Source of the DNA: B10-G9 sp963712165
Lineage (GTDB): Bacteria; Chloroflexota; Anaerolineae; Anaerolineales; UBA11858
DNA: 64,000 nucleotides
Direction: 5' to 3'
NCBI GenBank assembly: GCA_963712165.1
Contig: CAVQGY010000001.1
Span: 248,001-312,000 of the forward strand
Shown one piece after another: positions 1-8,495 of this stretch. A program made the position numbers and the translations under genes. How positions within the stretch are numbered: the stretch's first letter is position 1; each line of letters starts with the position of its first letter. The notes under the pieces were generated by a model, which made no database searches, was not told where the DNA came from, and saw only the letters and a list, made by a program, of their open reading frames with translations.

Positions 1-642
1 ATAAGTCTCTCCTGGCGGAAGAGGATTTGGAGCTGCCCTCTCACGGATCCAGCTGAAAGCCGGGATAGATGAGACTGCAAAATAGATTGCGGTAAAGACC
101 AGCGAAAGCCTGACCATAAAGGTGCCTTCACTTAACATGATCAGAGGGAGAAGTATCAACAAGCAGAGGATGCCGCCAAATGAACCGATCGCCCATCCAT
201 TGCCTGACACGCGCCCCATATCTTCTGGTGCCGCAATTTCTGGAAGAAGAGAATTATAAAATACCTGACCAGACCTGTAACCGACTTCGGCGATGATAAA
301 GAAGATCATACCCTTGTAGATATCACCCTCCTGAACAAAGAAAAGCAGGGCGGTGAAAACCCAGGTAATAGCAGAAAAGATGAATAAAAAGCGTTTCTTG
401 GAAGCCGAAAAATCAGCGATAGCTCCCAAAAAGGGAGAGATGATCGCTACAGTAAGCATTGCTATGCCTACGGAGATCCCCCAGTATCTAGAGCCTTCCG
501 CTCCACCAACGACAGTGCCTTTAAAATAGGCCGAATAGACAGCTAGCAGAATCACAGCGGCGTAGGCAGAATTGCCGAAGTCATACATATACCAGGCGAT
601 ATGTTCGCGATTTCTTTTTTTATTAGCTGTTTGCAGGGACAT
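1..642 (-). CDS. MFS transporter, UMF1/Atg22-like (C-terminus cut by window edge)
   Basis: The gene starts at 642 and runs off the left edge, so 214 codons of a protein usually near 420-450 residues are visible. A clean AAGGAG ribosome site lies 5 bases before the ATG. The N-terminal motif WYMYDFGNSAYA (residues 17-27 region) is the hallmark of the UMF1 branch of the major facilitator superfamily, related to fungal Atg22 amino-acid effluxers. Alternating hydrophobic segments and a short basic loop (ADFSASKKR) after the second segment fit MFS topology. It follows the GPH carrier by 30 bases on the same strand and is probably co-transcribed. The substrate cannot be read from the sequence. Confidence 0.85.
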   Translation of the reverse strand, partial: MSLQTANKKRNREHIAWYMYDFGNSAYAAVILLAVYSAYFKGTVVGGAEGSRYWGISVGIAMLTVAIISPFLGAIADFSASKKRFLFIFSAITWVFTALLFFVQEGDIYKGMIFFIIAEVGYRSGQVFYNSLLPEIAAPEDMGRVSGNGWAIGSFGGILCLLILLPLIMLSEGTFMVRLSLVFTAIYFAVSSIPAFSWIRERAAPNPLPPGETY

Positions 643-672
643 AATTTCTCCTTGGGTTGAACAAAATAAGAA

Positions 673-2106
673 TTATTTACGCGTCTTGTTTTCTCTTCGG
701 ATGAGTAGTTTGCGAATCCTGGCGTGCTTCTCTCTGTTTAATGGATAAAACCAAGCGATAATGATTGAGCATAAAAGCAGAATGGCTCCAAAGGGCCCGG
801 TCAGGATCCTGATAACCAGGAGGGTTGTATCGCTTTGCTGAAATACCGTTGCGCCTTCCGGAGGTGTTTGGTAGCCGAACCAGCCTAATAATTGCAGAAC
901 GAGAAAGATTGTAACAGCACCGGACATTTTTCGGGAGAAGTTTTTTGCGCCATAGTAGACACCCTCGTTTCTCTTTTTAGTGCGTAATTCTTCCCATTCA
1001 ATGACATCTGGGAATATTGCGTCAGGGAGCACATGAGCGGTTGAGATACTGATACCTGCGAGTATGGTCAATGTCAGGATCAAGATTGTTTGGCCGGGCT
1101 GGACCACAATCAAAAGGAGTTGGACTATCATCCAGAAGCCCATGCCGTATAGATAAGCCTTACGTTTACTGGTCTTTTTCGAGAACCAGTTCCAGAAAGG
1201 CAGGGCGGCTATAGCAGTGATGAACATCAGTCCAAGGATCACTGAGTCCTGGGAGATGTTGGCGCCAAAGAGAGACATTTCGGCTGTTAGATTTCCCTGG
1301 GCAATCCAGTAGGTCAGAAAGTAAGGCAGGATGAGAGAAACCATATCAACAGTCATCCAGTTGAGCATATATAGGCCTGTAGCGAAGCGGAAAGGGATGT
1401 TCTCCCAGGCAGTGACTGCAATTTCCTTGATCGATGGAGAAGCGGTAGCTGGCGCTTGGTGGCGCTCGCGAACAAAAAAGAACATGATCAAGAAGGGGAG
1501 TGCGCCCAGGCCACCGAACAAGCCTGAAATCAAAAGATAACTTTGACTGAGTGTCATACCTTGCGATAAGGCCCAATTCTTGATCATGGGGGCAGCTACA
1601 GCAACTCCCAGGGATGCGACAAGATTGAATAACATACGGTAGGTAGTTAATTCAGTTCGCTCATCATAATCAGGCGTCATCTCGGGAGTGAGGGTGAAAA
1701 AAGGAACAGCAACAAGGGTTTGAAGTGTATCGCTGATGATATAAGCGAGTGTCATATGGATAGCCAGAACGATCTGGTTGGACCAGGGAGGAGCCCACCA
1801 CATGAGTAAAAATGCCAGGCCGAATGGAATGGAAAAGATGAGCAAAAAGGGCCTTCTTCGCCCCCATCGTGATGTTACTCTATCGCTGATCAAGCCTACC
1901 AAAGGATCGTTTATAGAATCCCAAATTACACCGATCAAGGCTGCAAAGGAAGCCAATCGCGCCTCGAGACCAACAACATCAGTCAGGAATATGGCGTAAA
2001 AGATTTGTCGTAACGTTCCCCAGCTTGCTATCCCAAGATCACCTGATCCGTAGATGATTTTTGTAAATAAGGGAAGTGGTTTGTGATCAGAAAGACTTTT
2101 TTCCAT
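673..2106 (-). CDS. GPH-family (MelB-like) sugar:cation symporter
   Basis: This 477-residue integral membrane protein has about 12 hydrophobic segments. Residues 62-86 carry the GPH/MelB signature: WDSINDPLVG (Asp63, Asn66, Asp67) followed by GRRRP in the first cytoplasmic loop. The length matches the family (450-500). Members import glycosides or other sugars with Na+ or H+. The start is supported by AAGAAGG about 5 bases before the ATG. It sits between a GNAT-like gene (55-base gap) and the UMF1 carrier (30-base gap), all on the minus strand, so the three may form one transcript. No sugar-catabolic gene adjoins it, so the substrate is unknown. Confidence 0.85.
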   Translation of the reverse strand: MEKSLSDHKPLPLFTKIIYGSGDLGIASWGTLRQIFYAIFLTDVVGLEARLASFAALIGVIWDSINDPLVGLISDRVTSRWGRRRPFLLIFSIPFGLAFLLMWWAPPWSNQIVLAIHMTLAYIISDTLQTLVAVPFFTLTPEMTPDYDERTELTTYRMLFNLVASLGVAVAAPMIKNWALSQGMTLSQSYLLISGLFGGLGALPFLIMFFFVRERHQAPATASPSIKEIAVTAWENIPFRFATGLYMLNWMTVDMVSLILPYFLTYWIAQGNLTAEMSLFGANISQDSVILGLMFITAIAALPFWNWFSKKTSKRKAYLYGMGFWMIVQLLLIVVQPGQTILILTLTILAGISISTAHVLPDAIFPDVIEWEELRTKKRNEGVYYGAKNFSRKMSGAVTIFLVLQLLGWFGYQTPPEGATVFQQSDTTLLVIRILTGPFGAILLLCSIIIAWFYPLNREKHARIRKLLIRRENKTRK

Positions 2107-2161
2107 AGAAACCTTCTTTGCTCTGCCTGCTGAGTAATAAAACGTGTTTGGGGCAGTTGAG

Positions 2162-3280
2162 TTACAGGTTTAACTCATATACTCTATGGGTTTTGACCCA
2201 ATCCATCACAAAGTGGCTGGATTCGCCAAGGCTGGCAATGTTGTCTTCACGCGTTTGAACCGTTTCGATATACTCAAAATCAAATTCCTGGAAGGTTTTT
2301 TCAAATTCTGTGTAGATAACAGCGGTAGGACCAAGTCCCTGGTATTCCGGCAGGATCCCTATACCATTGGCATCCATATATTTTGTTGTCCTGAACTCAC
2401 GAAGTATATGGAACCATCCGAAAGGCCACATCCGGCCATTGGTTTTCTGAAGTCCGCGGCAAATATTGGGATAGCAGAACATAAAACCAATGATCTGATC
2501 TTCTTTATAAACAAGTCTGATCAAGCGGGGGTCAGCGAGGGAAAGAAGTCGCTTAGCAATGACTACGATTTCCTCTTCTGTAATGGGGCTGAATCCTTCG
2601 GAGCCATCAAATGCACTATTGTAGACATAACGAAGATCCTGGGCTACATCGAGCAGCTCTTGTTTCGAAGTGAACTCTTTCACCCAAAAGCCGCTTCTCT
2701 TTTTGACTTTTTCTGCAATCCTTCTTACTTTATCCGGGAGGCCAACTTCAATATCAACATAACCAGAGAAATAATCAAATTTCTTTTGGAAACCAGAGTT
2801 CTTTACCAATCTGTCATAATAGGGTTTGTTGTATGGTATGCCTACTGCAGGAACATGATCGAATCCTTTTACCAGTAAGCCAATACCATCTCCTTGTAGC
2901 AGGCCTTTAGGGCCGTAAACCTGGGTGTGGCCTTTAGATTTGGCCCAATCGATCACTTCATTAAAAAGAGCTTCTGATACGGAGACATCCTCAATACATT
3001 CAAAGAAATAGAAAAACGCGCTATTGAGATCTCTGGAACGATTGGCACGGGTATTGGAAATAGCGGCTATTCTTCCTAATACAGCCCCACTATCCTCTAC
3101 GATAAAGAAGTCAGCATCTGAATGTTGATAAAAAGGATGATTAAACTTATCCATGATTGCCCTGGTTTCAGCCCGCATCTGGGGAACCCAGTAGGGACTA
3201 TTCTTATAAAGATCGAATGGGAATTGAATGAACTTATTAATATCGCGGCGGTTTGTTGTATCTAGCAGTTTGATATTCAT
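2162..3280 (-). CDS. GNAT-fold N-acetyltransferase-like protein
   Basis: This is a 372-residue soluble protein. Its N-terminal third (FFIVEDSGAVLGRIAAISN) has the beta-strand pattern of a GNAT acyl-CoA-binding domain. The stretch GPKGLLQGDGIGLLVKGF followed by PYNKPYYDRLVKNSGF is typical of an uncharacterised GNAT group found next to variable genes. A second GNAT-like half ends with GILPEYQGLGPTAVIYTEFE near residue 310-330. The acceptor substrate is unknown. GGGAG six bases before the ATG supports the start. A TATAAT box on the minus strand at 3313-3318 could serve as its promoter, heading the three-gene run toward 1. Confidence 0.7.
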   Translation of the reverse strand: MNIKLLDTTNRRDINKFIQFPFDLYKNSPYWVPQMRAETRAIMDKFNHPFYQHSDADFFIVEDSGAVLGRIAAISNTRANRSRDLNSAFFYFFECIEDVSVSEALFNEVIDWAKSKGHTQVYGPKGLLQGDGIGLLVKGFDHVPAVGIPYNKPYYDRLVKNSGFQKKFDYFSGYVDIEVGLPDKVRRIAEKVKKRSGFWVKEFTSKQELLDVAQDLRYVYNSAFDGSEGFSPITEEEIVVIAKRLLSLADPRLIRLVYKEDQIIGFMFCYPNICRGLQKTNGRMWPFGWFHILREFRTTKYMDANGIGILPEYQGLGPTAVIYTEFEKTFQEFDFEYIETVQTREDNIASLGESSHFVMDWVKTHRVYELNL

Positions 3281-3365
3281 AATAATCTCCCAGTTCGTAT
3301 GGCAATAAAGGGATTATACCTTGAAGTGAGAGGCTTCTTAGTTTAGCTCAAACATAGATAACGGA

Positions 3366-4202
3366 TCAGCGAAAGAAACCAACAGCAAGTGATCCTGGGC
3401 CTGCATGCGTGATGATTGCTGGAGGCAGGTAACTGATCAGGGGAGTCGATATTCCAAGCTTATCAGAGAAGAATACACTGAGTTCCTGGGCAAGATCTGG
3501 TGTTCCAGCGTGCATAATGGACAGATGGCCTTCAATATCAGATGGATAGTCATCGAGAACAAGTGTTTTAAGACGATCAAGAGCGCGCTTGAATGTCCTT
3601 TCTTTGGCATACTGCTCGACCTGTCCGTCAACCAGGGTCAGGATTGGTTTGACCTGAAGGGCATTACCAACCAGGGCAGAAGCTCCGCCAATCCTACCTC
3701 CTCGGGCCAGGAAATCCAAGGTGGCTACCAGAAAATAAAGTACACAACGTTTGGATAGATCGCTGACCTGTGTGCAAATATAATCTGCTGAATGGCCAGC
3801 TGCAGCCCACAAAGCGGCTTGGTGGACAACAGTACCAAGCGGGCTGGCTACTAGCCGCGTGTCGATGATCCGAATGTCGCTTTGAGGAAAATCAATCCTG
3901 GCTGTCTCGGCTGACCGGACTGTGCCGCTCAAGTCTGTTGAGGGGTGGATGCAGATCAGGGTATCCCCGGACGAGGAGTATTTTGAAAAGATCCTTTGGA
4001 AGTATTCTGGTGGGGGAGCCGATGTTTTCGGCAAATAATTGGATTTGCTTAAATGAAGGAGGAATGAATCTGTATCCAAATCTAGGCCTTCAACAAAGGT
4101 TTCCTCACCAAAGTGTATGAACTGAGGAACAAGAGGTATATTGAATTCTTTCTGAATGGAGTCTGGCAGGCAAGATGTTGAGTCAGCTATGATCTTGATC
4201 AT
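3366..4202 (-). CDS. DegV family fatty-acid-binding protein
   Basis: The protein is 278 residues when started at MIKIIADSTS; the open frame extends further upstream but that part has no family resemblance. DegV proteins bind long-chain fatty acids and serve as FakB subunits of fatty-acid kinase. Diagnostic features are IADSTSCLP at the N-terminus, the TSAPPPE loop, LDFLARGGRIGG in the middle, and THAGPGSLAVGF at the C-terminus. There is no fakA next to it here. The ATG lies 15 bases from a 13-base motif that recurs upstream of two other minus-strand genes. It is divergent from the receiver gene at 4418. Confidence 0.85.
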   Translation of the reverse strand: MIKIIADSTSCLPDSIQKEFNIPLVPQFIHFGEETFVEGLDLDTDSFLLHLSKSNYLPKTSAPPPEYFQRIFSKYSSSGDTLICIHPSTDLSGTVRSAETARIDFPQSDIRIIDTRLVASPLGTVVHQAALWAAAGHSADYICTQVSDLSKRCVLYFLVATLDFLARGGRIGGASALVGNALQVKPILTLVDGQVEQYAKERTFKRALDRLKTLVLDDYPSDIEGHLSIMHAGTPDLAQELSVFFSDKLGISTPLISYLPPAIITHAGPGSLAVGFFR

Positions 4203-4216
4203 AATAGCGCCATTAT

Positions 4217-4229
4217 TTGCGTATAGGCA
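4217..4229 (-). promoter_or_regulatory. Repeated 13-base upstream motif, copy A
   Basis: On the plus strand this reads TTGCGTATAGGCA. An identical 13-mer lies at 37734-37746 and a one-base variant at 29087-29099. All three copies sit just upstream of, or across, the start of a minus-strand gene and share orientation relative to it. Function unknown; a regulator-binding site or promoter-linked element is inferred. Confidence 0.45.
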
Positions 4230-4297
4230 GAATAGTTTTACGTGCAGGTAACGATGAGTATAACGTAGTTCTTGGCTGCAGGCAAAGTTCTGGATAG

Positions 4298-4328
4298 TTG
4301 ACAAAAGAAAAAAGCGTCTTCTGATACT
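4298..4328 (+). promoter_or_regulatory. Possible promoter of the receiver gene
   Basis: A perfect TTGACA (4298-4303) is followed 18-19 bases later by TGATAC/GATACT (4322-4328). It would leave an 80-base leader before the ATG at 4418. A second -10-like TAAACT occurs closer to the gene, so the exact start of transcription is uncertain. Confidence 0.4.
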
Positions 4329-4417
4329 CGTATATAAAAATATGGTAAACTCAAAAAGGGGAAAAAAGAACGAGGGCCAGTCTAAATTACGGGCATCAAT
4401 TGCTGAGGAGTTCCAAA

Positions 4418-4798
4418 ATGAAATATCATATCTTGGTAATTGACGATAATACGAAAACATTAGATGTCTTGAAGCTCGCGCTTGAAAGAGCAGGGTTCAG
4501 AGTTACCACTGCAAGCTCTTGGGAAGAAGTGGAACATAAGGTCGAAATAGGTTACCGGGTGAAGGATCCATACGATTTGATTGTGCTTGACCTGATGATC
4601 CCTGAAAGATCGGGGTTCGAAATATTACGATCGCTGCATGTCATTCTGGTTCCTATGCCCCCGGTCATAGTGCTGAGCGCAATAACTGATGTTAAGAAGA
4701 AAGTGGAAGCGAGAGACCTCGGAGTGGCAAAATATCTGACAAAACCAACAACTCCTGAGCGATTAGTTAAAACGATCAAAGACGTCCTGATAAAATGA
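4418..4798 (+). CDS. Stand-alone receiver (CheY-like) response regulator
   Basis: This 126-residue protein is a single receiver domain with no output domain. The acidic pair is Asp9-Asp10, the phosphoacceptor is Asp58 (VLDLMIPE), the switch Ser is 87, and the invariant Lys is 109 (LTKP). The ATG at 4418 is preferred over the TTG at 4400 because GAGGAG lies seven bases upstream of it. It would take phosphate from a histidine kinase and signal by protein contact. No kinase is adjacent; the nearest is the GAF-PAS kinase at 6888, so a pairing is only a guess. Confidence 0.9.
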   Translation: MKYHILVIDDNTKTLDVLKLALERAGFRVTTASSWEEVEHKVEIGYRVKDPYDLIVLDLMIPERSGFEILRSLHVILVPMPPVIVLSAITDVKKKVEARDLGVAKYLTKPTTPERLVKTIKDVLIK

Positions 4799-4830
4799 AA
4801 AGGTAAGGGGGAATGGTTTTGGGTACCTGA

Positions 4831-5649
4831 TCAGAAGGACAGGAATATTAAAGAACCCAGCCCAGCAATTGCGCAATATAGTGAGAATACATAGAGTGAT
4901 TGGCTGGCGAGATAGCCAATAAACCAGCGGATAGCTATGTATCCAACTATTGCAGAACTAATAAAACCAGAGATATAGATAGGCAGCTTGGTTAATAAGT
5001 GGGGAGAGCGTAGTAAGTCGTAACCAGCCATGATGCCTGCGGCAGCCATTACAGGAACAGCCATTAGAAATGCATATCGGGCAGAGGATTTGCGGTCGAA
5101 ATTTCGCATCAATCCACCTGTAATGGTAGATCCAGAGCGGGAAATCCCTGGAAAGAGAGCCAGAATTTGGAATAAGCCAATAATGAGTGCGTCGAGCCAG
5201 GAAATACTGGTTAGATTACGCAGCCTTTTTCCTGCAAATTCTCCCATGAATAAAATGCCGCTGGTCAGAAGTAAGAAGATAGCCGCGAATTTGGGATTGC
5301 TGAAAGCTGCTTCAAGGGTGTCTTTAAAAAGAAGAGCCGCGATTCCCGCAGGTATGGTGCTGAGGATAAGGTACCAGCCGAGCCGGGAATCTGCTTCTTG
5401 AAAAGGATGGCCTCCTAATAAATCCCTGATAACAGATCTTATTATTGAAATCAGATCTTTCCAGTAGTAGATGATAACAGCGATCAGGGTGGCAACTTGA
5501 ACCAATACATCAAAGAGGAATGCTTCGAGAGGGGGGATCTCCCAGCCAAATAGAGAAGGAGCAAGAACAAGATGTCCTGAGCTGGATATGGGTAGAAATT
5601 CTGAAGCGCCTTGAATAATCCCCAGAATGATAGATTGGAAATAGGTCAC
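4831..5649 (-). CDS. uppP: Undecaprenyl-diphosphatase UppP/BacA
   Basis: This 272-residue polytopic membrane protein removes a phosphate from undecaprenyl diphosphate and so recycles the lipid carrier of peptidoglycan and surface glycans. The first family motif is GIIQGASEFLPISSSGHL near the N-terminus (catalytic Glu and Ser region). The second is FPGISRSGSTI near residue 165-175. The length is normal for the family. The start is GTG, overlapping the tgt stop codon as GTGA (5646-5649), so translation is probably coupled to tgt. BacA overproduction gives bacitracin resistance in other bacteria. Confidence 0.95.
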   Translation of the reverse strand: MTYFQSIILGIIQGASEFLPISSSGHLVLAPSLFGWEIPPLEAFLFDVLVQVATLIAVIIYYWKDLISIIRSVIRDLLGGHPFQEADSRLGWYLILSTIPAGIAALLFKDTLEAAFSNPKFAAIFLLLTSGILFMGEFAGKRLRNLTSISWLDALIIGLFQILALFPGISRSGSTITGGLMRNFDRKSSARYAFLMAVPVMAAAGIMAGYDLLRSPHLLTKLPIYISGFISSAIVGYIAIRWFIGYLASQSLYVFSLYCAIAGLGSLIFLSF

Positions 5650-6767
5650 CTGATGTCTCCAGAATTCTCGATAACATCGAGATAGTCAATTAGGAAACCC
5701 TGGAATTTTCTCTCCAGGATCAATCTTCTGAGCGTTGATGTCAAATCGATCAGAGAATGCAAATTGTGGATGGATAACAAGATTGGGCCCAGAAGTTCGT
5801 TTGACTTGAATAAATGGCGGATATAGGCTCGTGAAAAACCCTGACAGGTGTAACAGGAGCAATTTTCAACCAAAGGCAATTCATCCCTGGCGTATACCTG
5901 GTTTGAGATGTTAATCTTGCCGTACCAGGTTATTGCTGTTTTATGGCGGGCCAGACGAGTGGGATTAACGCAATCGAATAGATCGATTCCTCGGGCTACG
6001 CTTTGGATAATATCATAAGGAGTACCCACGCCCATTAAATAGCGAGGTTTGTCAGCAGGCAAATATGCTGGAACAATATCCAGGATATCCAGCATTTCGG
6101 TTTTCTTTTCTCCAACTGACAGGCCGCCGATTGCGTTCCCAGGAAAATCCAAATTAGCAATGAACTGGGCTGATGCGATTCGCAGATCTTCATAGATCCC
6201 ACCTTGAACAATGCCAAATAAAGCCTGGTCTCTTCTGTGATGCGCTTTTTGGCATCGTTCTGCCCAACGGTGGGTTCTTTCAAGAGCTACTTCGTTATAA
6301 GTGCGATTATACGGATCCGGGCACTCATCAAAACACATGATGATGTCTGCACCAAGATTTTCTTGAATTTGAATGGATTTCTCAGGAGTTAGATAGTGTG
6401 AAGAACCATCAATATGGCTTTGAAATGTAACGCCGTCATCTGAGACCTCATTTATTTCTCCCATTGAAAAGACCTGGAAGCCGCCGGAGTCTGTCAGGAT
6501 GGGTTTATCCCACCCCATAAATTCATGTAATCCGCCGAGATCGGAAATCAACTCATCTCCTGGCCTGAGGTAAAGATGGTATGTATTGGCAAGGATCAAA
6601 CTGGCTTGGAGGTCTTCAAGCTGGGCTGGTGTAAGGCCTTTTACCGCGCCCTGGGTGCCAACAGGAGCAAAAGCGGGAGTCTGTACGCTGCCATGCGGGG
6701 TGGTGAAGGTACCTGCGCGGGCAAGCCCATCAGTTGATTCAAGCTTGAATTTGAACATACCAGACAT
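5646..6767 (-). CDS. tgt: Queuine tRNA-ribosyltransferase (TGT)
   Basis: The enzyme swaps guanine 34 for the queuosine precursor preQ1 in GUN-anticodon tRNAs. Visible motifs in order are DSGGFQVFSMG, CFDECP, GIVQGGIYEDLR, GLSVGE, the nucleophile region IDLFDCVNPTRLARH, and the zinc site CSCYTCQ with a downstream His (RHL). I start it at 6767 (373 residues, close to the usual 375) rather than at the far upstream codon at 6863, because the family begins at that point. A TATAAT box lies exactly seven bases before this ATG with no ribosome site, so the mRNA is probably leaderless. It is coupled to uppP downstream. Confidence 0.95.
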   Translation of the reverse strand: MSGMFKFKLESTDGLARAGTFTTPHGSVQTPAFAPVGTQGAVKGLTPAQLEDLQASLILANTYHLYLRPGDELISDLGGLHEFMGWDKPILTDSGGFQVFSMGEINEVSDDGVTFQSHIDGSSHYLTPEKSIQIQENLGADIIMCFDECPDPYNRTYNEVALERTHRWAERCQKAHHRRDQALFGIVQGGIYEDLRIASAQFIANLDFPGNAIGGLSVGEKKTEMLDILDIVPAYLPADKPRYLMGVGTPYDIIQSVARGIDLFDCVNPTRLARHKTAITWYGKINISNQVYARDELPLVENCSCYTCQGFSRAYIRHLFKSNELLGPILLSIHNLHSLIDLTSTLRRLILERKFQGFLIDYLDVIENSGDIR

Positions 6768-6773
6768 AGCGTG

Positions 6774-6779
6774 ATTATA
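6774..6779 (-). promoter_or_regulatory. -10 box (TATAAT) giving a probable leaderless tgt mRNA
   Basis: TATAAT on the minus strand ends seven bases before the tgt ATG, so transcription is expected to start at the A of the start codon. No Shine-Dalgarno-like sequence is present. A -35 box matching the consensus is not evident. Confidence 0.6.
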
Positions 6780-6836
6780 ATCGAAACAGGGCATTGTATA
6801 TTTTGTATTTGAATTGAAAGAAGCCAAAAATCCCCA

Positions 6837-6845
6837 TGATATAAT
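6837..6845 (+). promoter_or_regulatory. Extended -10 promoter (TGATATAAT) of the histidine kinase
   Basis: TGATATAAT is an extended -10 (TGnTATAAT). The same 12 bases, CATGATATAATG, occur before gap at 21552. Transcription would start near 6852, about 36 bases before the ATG at 6888. No strong -35 is visible, as expected for extended -10 promoters. Confidence 0.5.
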
Positions 6846-6887
6846 GGACAACGCTTTCCACACTTTAGATTGTATTCACTAAAAAAA

Positions 6888-8450
6888 ATGCTTCCTGATC
6901 ATCGAATTCGCCAGAGGGATTACCTGCTAGAAATCGCCCGCAGCCTGACCCAGGAGTTAAACCTGGACAAGCTGCTCCAGCGGATTCTAGAGTTGGCTGC
7001 CGAGATGCTGGCAGGAAAAGCAGGACTGATAGCCCTGAGAGAACAAAGTGGGGGTTGGCAAATTGGAGCATCTCATGGAATTCAACCCACCTTCCTGCAA
7101 TATCTAAAGCCCATTCTGGCTGAGATACCGGAAAATGACGATCAGGCTGGTAGAGAAATTCCTCAAGTAAATAGGATCTTGCAGCTCCTAACGAAACGGG
7201 CAAGTATGAATCTGCTAACGGGGGTTGGATTGCCATTGATCTCGGAAAAACGTGTAATTGGCTTGATTTTTATCTTCAGAGGTTACCAGGGGAATTTTTC
7301 TGCAAATGATAGGGCAATATTACAGAGTTTTGCTGATCAGGCAGCGATTGCAGTGATCAATGCTCAGTTATATACCCAAGTGACAACGGAAAAAAGCAGA
7401 TTGGACGCTTTATTAGATTCCGCTGCTGATGGGATCATTATCATGGGGGCAAATCATCAAATTGAACGCAGCAATCAAGCTTTTGCCAGATTGCTCCGCA
7501 AAGATGTATCTTTGATCGAAAATCGACCACATGACGAAATTATCAAATGGGAATCCCTTCAGCAGGGAAGCTCATTAGAAGAAGCTGAGTTGAGCGGCTG
7601 GCCATTAACTGCAAACGCGAACCTTTACGTCGAAGGTAATCTAAGAAGACCCGAAGATGATTTGATACCTGTTGGAATAACCTATGCACCGTTATTGTCG
7701 GGTGAAGGAAAATTGATCAATATCATAGCATCGATCAGGGATATCACCCATTTCAGAGAAGCTGAAGAGTTAAAAAGCGTTTTCGTTTCCGTTGTTAGCC
7801 ATGAACTAAAAACACCAGTCGCTCTTATTAAAGGATATGTTGGGACTCTTCGGAGAGAAGATGTGTCATGGGAGAGTGAGATTGTCCAGGACAGCTTAAA
7901 AGTGATTGAAGATGAAGCTGATCGATTGACGGAATTGATTGAAAACCTGCTGGACGCTTCAAGATTACAGGCGGGAGGGTTTAACCTGAACTTAGCAGAG
8001 ATCAAGATAGATAAAATGGCTGCCGAGGTTGGGGAAAGGATTCAGTCTCGTACGGAATTGCACCGGATCACCACACAATTTCCCGATGAATTTCCATCCA
8101 TAGTTGGAGACCAAAATCGGATTGAGCAGATTTTTTATAACTTGCTGGAAAATGCTGTAAAATATTCGCCGGAAGGTGGAGAAATTAGGATAAGCGGCCA
8201 ATTAAGGCCAAAGCAGATAATTGTATGTATCCAGGATCAAGGCACTGGAATTTCGAGAGAAGATATCCCTCATGTCTTCGATCGTTTTTATAGGGCAGAT
8301 GATGCGGCCAGGAACACTCAAGGCGCTGGGCTAGGATTGTATTTAAGTAGAGCTATCATAGAAGCACACAATGGAAGAATTTGGGTAGAACCGAGATCAG
8401 AAAGGGGAACAAGGATCTGTTTTTCCATACCCCGCGAAATGGAAGAATGA
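6888..8450 (+). CDS. Sensor histidine kinase, GAF-PAS-HisKA-HATPase
   Basis: This is a 520-residue cytoplasmic histidine kinase with no membrane segment. A GAF domain covers about residues 10-165, ending with the FADQAAIAVINAQLY helix. A PAS domain with a signalling helix covers about 170-285. HisKA holds the phosphoacceptor His305 (VVSHELKTPVALIKGY). HATPase_c shows the N box (IFYNLLENAVKYSPEGG), G1 (DQGTGIS) and G2 (GAGLGLYLSR). All catalytic boxes are intact. The start is uncertain: an ATG at 6888 with no clear ribosome site, or TTG at 6870 in the same frame. It is followed after 45 bases by the CpXC gene; no regulator is adjacent downstream. Confidence 0.9.
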   Translation: MLPDHRIRQRDYLLEIARSLTQELNLDKLLQRILELAAEMLAGKAGLIALREQSGGWQIGASHGIQPTFLQYLKPILAEIPENDDQAGREIPQVNRILQLLTKRASMNLLTGVGLPLISEKRVIGLIFIFRGYQGNFSANDRAILQSFADQAAIAVINAQLYTQVTTEKSRLDALLDSAADGIIIMGANHQIERSNQAFARLLRKDVSLIENRPHDEIIKWESLQQGSSLEEAELSGWPLTANANLYVEGNLRRPEDDLIPVGITYAPLLSGEGKLINIIASIRDITHFREAEELKSVFVSVVSHELKTPVALIKGYVGTLRREDVSWESEIVQDSLKVIEDEADRLTELIENLLDASRLQAGGFNLNLAEIKIDKMAAEVGERIQSRTELHRITTQFPDEFPSIVGDQNRIEQIFYNLLENAVKYSPEGGEIRISGQLRPKQIIVCIQDQGTGISREDIPHVFDRFYRADDAARNTQGAGLGLYLSRAIIEAHNGRIWVEPRSERGTRICFSIPREMEE

Positions 8451-8495
8451 AATTTCCTATCTTCGACAAAGACGAGTAACCCATCAGGAGAATGC

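Noticed and set aside
2186..2878. 230-codon open frame on the plus strand opposite the GNAT-like gene
   Set aside because: It is fully inside a well supported minus-strand gene, has no ribosome site and no recognisable fold, so it is a shadow frame.
3294..3306. A fourth copy of the TTGCGTATAGGCA motif upstream of the GNAT-like gene
   Set aside because: Only a gapped, partial match (CGTATGGCA), so it is not counted.
6870..6887. TTG start for the histidine kinase at 6870
   Set aside because: Possible, but the ATG six codons later is equally supported by homology; kept only as an alternative.
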